Origin: DATLBY01 sp035526665
Lineage (GTDB): Bacteria > Acidobacteriota > Terriglobia > Bryobacterales > Bryobacteraceae
Assembly: GCA_035526665.1 (NCBI GenBank)
Contig: DATLBY010000302.1
Location: forward strand, 1-16,971
Length of the DNA stretch: 16,971 nucleotides
Direction: 5' to 3'
Shown: piece after piece, positions 12,052 through 16,971 of the stretch
Position numbering within the stretch: the first letter of the stretch is position 1
How the letters are laid out: each line of letters opens with the position of its first letter
Program-made: the position numbers and the translations under genes
The notes under the pieces: generated by a model
What the model saw: only the letters and a program-made list of their open reading frames with translations
Databases searched by the model: none
Told to the model about the DNA's origin: nothing

Positions 12052-13413
12052 ATGGGCAACTCTCTTGCTTCCATTCTCTCGACGGCAAACAGCATGCGCG
12101 CCTTCGAGCATGCCATCAATGTAATCCAGAATAATGTAAGCAACGTCTCCACAGCCGGCTATGCGCGCCAGCTTCAGCTGCTTTCCGCCGCGCGGGTGGA
12201 TCTGAGTCTGGGGATACCGGGCGGCGTTCTTGCGGGGGAGGTTCTGAGCTCGCGTGATCAGCATGCCGAGCAGATGGTCCGCGCCCAGCAGCAGTCGCTG
12301 GGGCAAGCCGAAGAACGCACCGCCCAGCTGGAACAACTGGAGCCGATCTTCGACATTACGGAACAGTCGGGCATCGCCGGCGATCTTACGCAGCTATTCC
12401 AGAGCTTTTCGCAGTTGAGCATCGCGCCGAACAATGCGCCGGCGCGCCAGGTGGTGCTGGACCGCGCGCAGCAACTCTCACGGAGCATCAATCAAAGCGC
12501 AAACTCTCTCGGGGTAGCGTCGGCCAACACCGGGCTCCAGATCCGCAGCACGGTAGCGTCCGTGAACAGCCTGATAGGGCAGCTCCGCGAATACAACCGG
12601 GAACGGCGCCAGAATTTTGAGAGCAACCAAGATCCGGGGCTGGACGCCGAAATTCATAATACTCTGGAGAAGCTGTCTGAGCTGGTCGACTTCACCGCCC
12701 TGGAGCAGCCCGACGGCACGACCACCATCCTGCTGGGCGGCCAGACTCTGGCGCTAATTGGAGACGCGCAGTTCACAATCTCGGCGGGACTCACGGGTTC
12801 GCAGGCCAGCATTCTCGATTCGCAAGGGAACGACATCACCGGCCAACTGAGCGGTGGCCGGTTGGCCGGACAACTGGAAATCCAGAATAGAGCTATCCCC
12901 TCTTACCGGAATGCCCTGGACCGGCTGGCGGTGGGAATTGCCGATACAATCAACTCTCAGTTGGCCTTAGGTCTGGATGCGGCCGGCACTGCGCCCACGC
13001 GCAATCTGTTTGTATACGACAGTGCGGGCGGAGCCGCCGCTACTCTGTCCACTAATAGTCTGACGACGGGTGAGATTGCGGCAGCCTCGTCAGGCTCTCC
13101 CGGCGGCAATGGGAACAGCCTGCAATTGGCCACTCTCGGCAGCAGCAAACAGATCGGCGGGTTCACCTTTACCGAATTCTACGGCAATCTGGCGGGGTCT
13201 GTGGGCCGGGATCTGACGACGGCGCGTAATGACCGGCGGGCTGGCGGCGCGCTGCTGCTGCAGGCAAAACATCTGCGGGCAGAGCGATCCGAGGTATCTC
13301 TGGATGAAGAGGCGGCCCGCTTGCTTCAATTTCAGAAGAGCTACGAGGCCGCGGCCAAGATGGTGAATGTTCTGGCTGAGATAACAGATTCCGTGATGAC
13401 CCTGATAAGGTAG
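12052..13413 (+). CDS. flgK: Flagellar hook-associated protein 1 FlgK (short form)
   Basis: A 453-residue hook-filament junction protein, secreted through the flagellar type III system. Seen: the N-terminal rod-type helix and NNVSNVSTAGYARQ (27-40, the NxxTxGYxRQ motif), a long helical D1 region, and the C-terminal helix LLQFQKSYEAAAKMVNVLAE followed by ITDSVMTLIR (to 453). It is about 100 residues shorter than the enterobacterial protein (547); the saving falls in the exposed middle domain, while both core ends are intact. ATG 12052 lies one base after the flgN stop. flgL follows after 6 nt. The call is secure. Confidence 0.95.
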   Translation: MGNSLASILSTANSMRAFEHAINVIQNNVSNVSTAGYARQLQLLSAARVDLSLGIPGGVLAGEVLSSRDQHAEQMVRAQQQSLGQAEERTAQLEQLEPIFDITEQSGIAGDLTQLFQSFSQLSIAPNNAPARQVVLDRAQQLSRSINQSANSLGVASANTGLQIRSTVASVNSLIGQLREYNRERRQNFESNQDPGLDAEIHNTLEKLSELVDFTALEQPDGTTTILLGGQTLALIGDAQFTISAGLTGSQASILDSQGNDITGQLSGGRLAGQLEIQNRAIPSYRNALDRLAVGIADTINSQLALGLDAAGTAPTRNLFVYDSAGGAAATLSTNSLTTGEIAAASSGSPGGNGNSLQLATLGSSKQIGGFTFTEFYGNLAGSVGRDLTTARNDRRAGGALLLQAKHLRAERSEVSLDEEAARLLQFQKSYEAAAKMVNVLAEITDSVMTLIR

Positions 13414-13419
13414 CCGACG

Positions 13420-14325
13420 ATGATTACTCAGCTCGATCCATCCGCCGAAAGCTTTCTATTCGACCTCGCGCGCACCACCAGCCGTCTCAACCTGGCGCAA
13501 AAGGAGATAACATCCGGCAAACGCGTCAGCACGGTATCCGATGCTCCCGATGAGATCAGTGCCCTGCTGCAAGCTCGCGCCACCCTCGACACTACTTCCC
13601 AGATTCACCTGGACCTGAGCCGTGTGAAGAGTGAGGTCGATTCGGCGGAATCCGCCATCGCCTCAGCTGTGGCACTGCTCGCCCGCGCACGGGTCTCGGG
13701 CCTGCAAGGCGCCACCGGCACGGCGACTGCCGCGAACCGGCAGGGCATTGCCGACGACCTCGGGAACATCCTGGAGCAGCTGGTCGCGGGAGCCAGAACA
13801 AACGTGGAGGGACGGTTCGTTTTCAGCGGCGATGCCGATCAGTCCCCGCCCTATACGATCAATATCAATCAAACCACTCCGGTCAGTGCCTATCTGGGCT
13901 CCGCCGCCACACGCAGCGTTCTCCATCCGTCGGGCTCTATTTTTGCTGTCGCCCGCACGGCGCAGCAGATCTTCGACAGTCCGGTAGCCTCGGAAAGTGT
14001 GTTTGGATCGATCACCGCCTTGCGCGCTGCCCTGCTCGCCAACGACCGGCCCGCGATCGATACCGCCCTGCAAAACGTCACCTCAGCGGCCGAATACCTG
14101 AACGGGCAGCACGCCTTTTACGGCCGGGCCCAAACGAATATTAGCGCTGCCATCGATTTCGCGTTCAAAGCGGAGGCGCGTCTCAAGACCCAGATCGGCG
14201 CCATTGAGGACGCCGACATCGCCACTGCCGCCCTCACCCTGTCCGAAACCCGCATTCAGCGCGACGCCGCCCTGTCGGCACGCGCCCGGGCGCCGAGAAC
14301 CAGCCTCTTTGATTTTTTGGGATAG
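13420..14325 (+). CDS. flgL: Flagellar hook-associated protein 3 FlgL
   Basis: A 301-residue flagellin-like junction protein between FlgK and the filament. Seen: the N-terminal helix LAQKEITSGKRVSTVSDAP (25-43), the standard flagellin/FlgL block, and the C-terminal helix DADIATAALTLSETRIQRD followed by AALSARARAPRTSLFDFLG at the very end, typical of FlgL. Length is close to the usual 300-320. It closes the flgMNKL operon: the next gene is convergent and ends only 3 nt after the flgL stop. No flagellin, fliW or csrA gene follows here, so filament genes must lie elsewhere. Confidence 0.93.
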   Translation: MITQLDPSAESFLFDLARTTSRLNLAQKEITSGKRVSTVSDAPDEISALLQARATLDTTSQIHLDLSRVKSEVDSAESAIASAVALLARARVSGLQGATGTATAANRQGIADDLGNILEQLVAGARTNVEGRFVFSGDADQSPPYTININQTTPVSAYLGSAATRSVLHPSGSIFAVARTAQQIFDSPVASESVFGSITALRAALLANDRPAIDTALQNVTSAAEYLNGQHAFYGRAQTNISAAIDFAFKAEARLKTQIGAIEDADIATAALTLSETRIQRDAALSARARAPRTSLFDFLG

Positions 14326-14328
14326 CCT

Positions 14329-15297
14329 TCAGTACTGAAACCAGGCGCGGTGCACTCGATTCGCCGAGTCCACGATTGCAGTCGACATAAACATCGGATC
14401 CTGTGGATCCCCAAAGCGCAAATCGAGCGCCTCCACCTTTGTTGTGGGATCGGACTCCCCGGACGGGCTTGCCCGCCACAACGTGAATGGACTAAAATTC
14501 AGCAATTCCTGAAACGGCCTGGTGGAGCGCGCCGCCTCCATGGCCGGGATAATCGCGGGCTTATAGTAAATCCGTCCGGCCGTGGGATCCAAATCGACTA
14601 CCAGGTGGACGTTTTGCACTACGAACAAAGTATCCGTCTCCACAATTCCACGCCAGACCAGCGGGTTAAAAAAATCGGGCATGGCGGATATTTTTTTAGG
14701 CGGCTGCCCTTCATAGAGCCGCCCGTTCTGAACCGCTATTGCCCGCTCGTGCAGGAAATACCTTCCGGTGTCGTAGAGCAGCAGGAACGTAAGCGCCAGG
14801 ATAGCCGAGACGCGTCCCCCGCCCGACTTAGCGCCGATCTCCGAGCTCACTATGCCCGACAACAGCGGACCCAGAACCGCGGCGAACAACACCAGCGAAA
14901 TCCAGATATCAAAAACACCGGTAATCTCCAGTTTGGGCCAGGCCGTGGAAAAAGGAAGAAACAGCCGGATGCCATAGGGATTCGTCCAGTCGAGCAGCAG
15001 ATGGCTGGCCACTGCAATGAGCGAGAGCCCATAGGCTCGCCAGAAAAACAACTGTTTGCGGACAAACAGCCATAGGACGAAAACCGGCAGCAGCGCCATC
15101 ACCGGAGCCGCCGCGATGGCATGCGTGATCCAGCGGTGGTGAAAGAAGTAAGTTTCCGCGCCCCCCAGTAGCCAAACGATGTCCAGGTCGGGAACGTTGG
15201 CGGCCATCATCAGCAGCGGAGCGGCATGCGGCATACACCGGTTCAATCCGGCCCGGCTCAGCATCAGACCGGTGAGGGTGTGGGTGGAGTTTTCCAT
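14329..15297 (-). CDS. YdjM/DUF457-family membrane-bound metal-dependent hydrolase
   Basis: A 322-residue inner-membrane protein. Conserved polar residues of the family are present: T5-H6 in STHTLTG, NVPDLDI with D37/D39, FFHHRWITHA with H53, H54, R55 and H59, and SHLLLDWTNPYG with H99 and D103. These His/Asp residues probably bind a metal at the membrane face. Spans are visible near 63-80, 88-102, 128-150 and 161-176; the C-terminal 140 residues are soluble, with a beta-rich character. The biochemical role of the family is unsettled (LexA-binding hydrolase in some databases, a name with weak support). It lies 9 nt behind the lipid kinase gene and likely shares its operon, which suggests a membrane lipid or envelope substrate, as inference. 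Confidence 0.85.
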   Translation of the reverse strand: MENSTHTLTGLMLSRAGLNRCMPHAAPLLMMAANVPDLDIVWLLGGAETYFFHHRWITHAIAAAPVMALLPVFVLWLFVRKQLFFWRAYGLSLIAVASHLLLDWTNPYGIRLFLPFSTAWPKLEITGVFDIWISLVLFAAVLGPLLSGIVSSEIGAKSGGGRVSAILALTFLLLYDTGRYFLHERAIAVQNGRLYEGQPPKKISAMPDFFNPLVWRGIVETDTLFVVQNVHLVVDLDPTAGRIYYKPAIIPAMEAARSTRPFQELLNFSPFTLWRASPSGESDPTTKVEALDLRFGDPQDPMFMSTAIVDSANRVHRAWFQY

Positions 15298-15306
15298 CGA
15301 TTGGAA

Positions 15307-16233
15307 TTACTGACCCGCGAATTCTGGCGGCGCCAACAGCGTGAGGGAATCCGGTACGATGCGTAGGCGCGCGGGCAACCGGCCCACGTACTCGCCATCA
15401 ATCTGCACGTACACGCCGGGATCCTGGGTATAGCTCATCTCCATCTCCTGCGTACGCAGCAAGGTGACGCCCTTCATCCCGTGCAGGCGCCCCAGCAGCA
15501 CGCCGGTGAAGTATTTCAAATATGCCAGCGAGTGCGGCCCTTCGAAGAGCACAATCTCAAAATCGTCCCGTAATAAGGAGGCGTTGCGCGCGATGGACAG
15601 ATCCCCGCCGTAATTGCGGACGCGGCTCGCCAGGGCAAAGCTACAGGTCAGGCTGCGGCCGCCCACGCGCACGGTAAATTCCGTGAGCGGGCGGCCCACA
15701 TGGCCGAAACCTCCAACCCAATAGGCTACTTTGCCGATCGCTGCTTTGAGCCGCGCGTTAATGCTGTAGACGATCAACGCATCCAGACCGGCCCCGGCCA
15801 TCAGCGCAAAATGCCGCTGCAGCCCCTGATCATTCTCTATCAGTCCCAATGCGATTCGCGTGGGGACGAGCGCATCCAGCCTGGCCGCGGCGCGCCGCAT
15901 GTTTTTGCCGATTCCCAGTTCGACCGCGAGGACATTGGCAGTTCCGGCGGGCAGCACTCCCAGCGGCACTTGCGAGTGCACCATGCCGTTGAGGACTTCG
16001 TTGATAGTACCGTCCCCCCCGGCCGCCAGAATCAGGTCGGCGCCGCGCTCCAAACAGCTTCGCGCGATCCCACCGGCGGCATTGGGACCGGTCGTTGCGA
16101 CCGCCGTGACCCCGTGGCCACAGGCCGCCAGATCGTCGATGGTACGTTGAAGGTGGTGCTGCTTTCCTCGGAGCTTTCCAGCGTACGGATTGTAGATAAG
16201 AAAGGCGTTGCGATAGGTCGCGATAAGCCACAC
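15307..16233 (-). CDS. Diacylglycerol kinase/lipid kinase family protein (YegS/DgkB-like)
   Basis: A 308-residue lipid kinase. Seen: FLIYNPYAGK (11-20), the ATP-binding AAGGDGTINEVLNGM (70-84) and PLGVLPAGTANVLA (90-103), then the C-terminal beta domain with LIVYSINARLKAAIGKVAYW and QIDGEYVG. The family phosphorylates diacylglycerol, phosphatidylglycerol or long-chain bases from ATP at the membrane surface; which lipid cannot be read from sequence. Start GTG 16233 is the only one that keeps the first beta strand; GAGG lies about 11 nt upstream. A perfect TATAAT (minus strand, 16254-16249) is 16 nt before it. The gene is divergent to ligA with a 35-nt gap and is followed by the YdjM-type hydrolase after 9 nt. 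Confidence 0.9.
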   Translation of the reverse strand: MWLIATYRNAFLIYNPYAGKLRGKQHHLQRTIDDLAACGHGVTAVATTGPNAAGGIARSCLERGADLILAAGGDGTINEVLNGMVHSQVPLGVLPAGTANVLAVELGIGKNMRRAAARLDALVPTRIALGLIENDQGLQRHFALMAGAGLDALIVYSINARLKAAIGKVAYWVGGFGHVGRPLTEFTVRVGGRSLTCSFALASRVRNYGGDLSIARNASLLRDDFEIVLFEGPHSLAYLKYFTGVLLGRLHGMKGVTLLRTQEMEMSYTQDPGVYVQIDGEYVGRLPARLRIVPDSLTLLAPPEFAGQ

Positions 16234-16248
16234 CCCTTGGGATTCCTC

Positions 16249-16254
16249 ATTATA
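16249..16254 (-). promoter_or_regulatory. Consensus -10 element for the lipid kinase gene
   Basis: The minus strand reads TATAAT, an exact -10 hexamer, 16 nt before GTG 16233. A start near 16242 would leave a leader of about 9 nt, very short. No clear -35 is seen at 17 nt (CTCGGT). The ligA gene starts in the other direction at 16269, so both promoters must lie within or next to a 35-nt gap. Confidence 0.45.
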
Positions 16255-16268
16255 GAGGCACGCCGGCC

Positions 16269-16971
16269 GTGACCGAGGCGACCGTGCGGAAACAGGTGGA
16301 AACGCTGCGCCAGGAGCTCCGCCGTCACGAGCATCTCTACTACGTGCTGGATGCCCCGGCGATCAGCGACGCGCAGTATGACGCGCTCCTGCGGCAGTTG
16401 ATCGCGCTCGAGCAGGAGCATCCCAACCTGCGTGCAGCCGATTCGCCCACCATGCGCGTGGGAGGAAAGCCGCGCGAAGGATTCGTTAAGGTGCGGCACA
16501 GCGCCCCCATGCTGAGCCTGGATAACGCCCTGAACGAGGCGGAACTGCGCAGCTTCAACCGGCGCGTCCATGACCTGCTGGGGGAGGCCCTCTACCGTTA
16601 TGTGGCCGAGCTGAAACTGGACGGTCTTTCGCTCGCGCTTCATTACAAAGACGGAGGTCTGGCGCGGGCCATCACTCGCGGCGACGGCCTGATAGGGGAA
16701 GAGGTCACGGAAAATGCTCGGACCATCCGGTCCATTCCCCTGAGGCTCGCCGGCGCTCCGGCCGCGTTTGAAGTGCGCGGCGAAGTGGTAATGAATCGCG
16801 CGGGATTTGACCGGCTGAACGCGGAACGCGAGCAGCAGGGCCTCTCCAGGTTTGCCAATCCGCGCAATGCAGCGGCCGGTTCCCTGCGCGTGCTGGAGCC
16901 GGCGATTACAGCGGGCCGGCCTCTGGAGTTCTACACCTATCTCCTGTTGGGCGGCGATGGTCTTCCGCTGC
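16269..16971 (+). CDS. ligA: NAD-dependent DNA ligase LigA (partial, N-terminal part)
   Basis: The first 234 residues of the bacterial replicative DNA ligase; the frame stays open to the right edge. It seals nicks with NAD as AMP donor. Seen: the Ia domain HEHLYYVLDAPAISDAQYD (20-38), which binds NMN, the stretch SPTMRVGGKP (59-68), the adenylation lysine in VAELKLDGLSLAL (K116), RGDG (about 138-141), and the conserved FEVRGEVVMN and FANPRNAAAGSLR motifs. Start GTG 16269; upstream AGAGG about 11 nt away is a plausible ribosome site. The oligonucleotide-binding, zinc-finger, HhH and BRCT parts lie outside the window. The reading frame has no odd features. Confidence 0.97.
   Translation, partial: MTEATVRKQVETLRQELRRHEHLYYVLDAPAISDAQYDALLRQLIALEQEHPNLRAADSPTMRVGGKPREGFVKVRHSAPMLSLDNALNEAELRSFNRRVHDLLGEALYRYVAELKLDGLSLALHYKDGGLARAITRGDGLIGEEVTENARTIRSIPLRLAGAPAAFEVRGEVVMNRAGFDRLNAEREQQGLSRFANPRNAAAGSLRVLEPAITAGRPLEFYTYLLLGGDGLPL

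Noticed and set aside
11416..12336. Open frame of 306 codons on the minus strand
   Set aside because: Antisense to flgM, flgN and flgK; composition is Pro/Ala/Arg-rich as in shadow frames, with no motif.
14350..15075. Open frame of 241 codons on the plus strand
   Set aside because: Antisense to the YdjM-type hydrolase, whose conserved His/Asp motifs are present.
1..16971. tRNA, rRNA, CRISPR, IS element or prophage signatures
   Set aside because: No cloverleaf, spaced direct repeats, transposase, integrase or phage motif was found on either strand by reading; small structured RNAs could be missed.

Overview
The window is high-GC, gene-dense bacterial DNA with no RNA gene, insertion sequence, prophage or CRISPR array that I can see. 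The mix of a cysteine-motif GMC oxidoreductase, cytochrome c proteins fused to copper type II monooxygenase domains, a heavy-metal-binding (CPMHP...CPRCGM) protein, an F0 operon cut off from F1, a precursor-type ATP synthase subunit c, and flagellar hook-junction genes fits a Gram-negative soil acidobacterium of the Solibacter/Bryobacter type. That placement is inferred from gene content only; I could not run a search.

Layout. Positions 1-1892 (minus): a YfiT/BstA-like DinB protein (cut by the window edge) translationally coupled to a GMC oxidoreductase. Divergently, 1917-4443 (plus): a HemD-type uroporphyrinogen-III synthase running by overlapping genes into atpZ, atpI and atpB, then atpE. 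The b subunit and all of F1 are absent. Positions 4501-5385 (plus): a DapA/NanA-family aldolase without the carboxylate-binding Arg of true dihydrodipicolinate synthase. Positions 5382-6917 (minus): a three-gene phosphorelay set, cheY-like, cheX-like and a stand-alone HPt protein. The last two lack residues normally needed for their activity. Positions 7049-8649 (plus): a short-chain dehydrogenase overlapping a secreted heavy-metal-binding protein. Positions 8638-10581 (minus): a cytochrome c/copper monooxygenase and a shorter paralogue that keeps the haem domain but has lost the copper sites.

Positions 10582-10851 hold an unusual AT-richer divergent intergenic region (hairpin, repeated AGTAC-type sites), followed by a RodZ-type HTH protein without membrane segment (10852-11199). 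Positions 11380-14325 (plus) are a compact flagellar operon flgM-flgN-flgK-flgL with a sigma-28-like promoter in front. Positions 14329-16233 (minus) carry a YdjM-type membrane hydrolase and a diacylglycerol-kinase-family lipid kinase; 16269 to the end is the 5' part of ligA.

How genes work together: atpZ/I/B/E build the membrane rotor and stator core; the cheYX-hpt set is a signalling module; flgM/N/K/L couple late flagellar gene control (anti-sigma-28), chaperoning and hook-filament junction proteins. The most interesting points are the eroded cytochrome/monooxygenase paralogue pair, the phosphorelay with two substituted key residues, the symmetric near-leaderless divergent promoter at 1904/1905, the sodium-type ligand pattern in subunit c, and the sigma-28 site before flgM.
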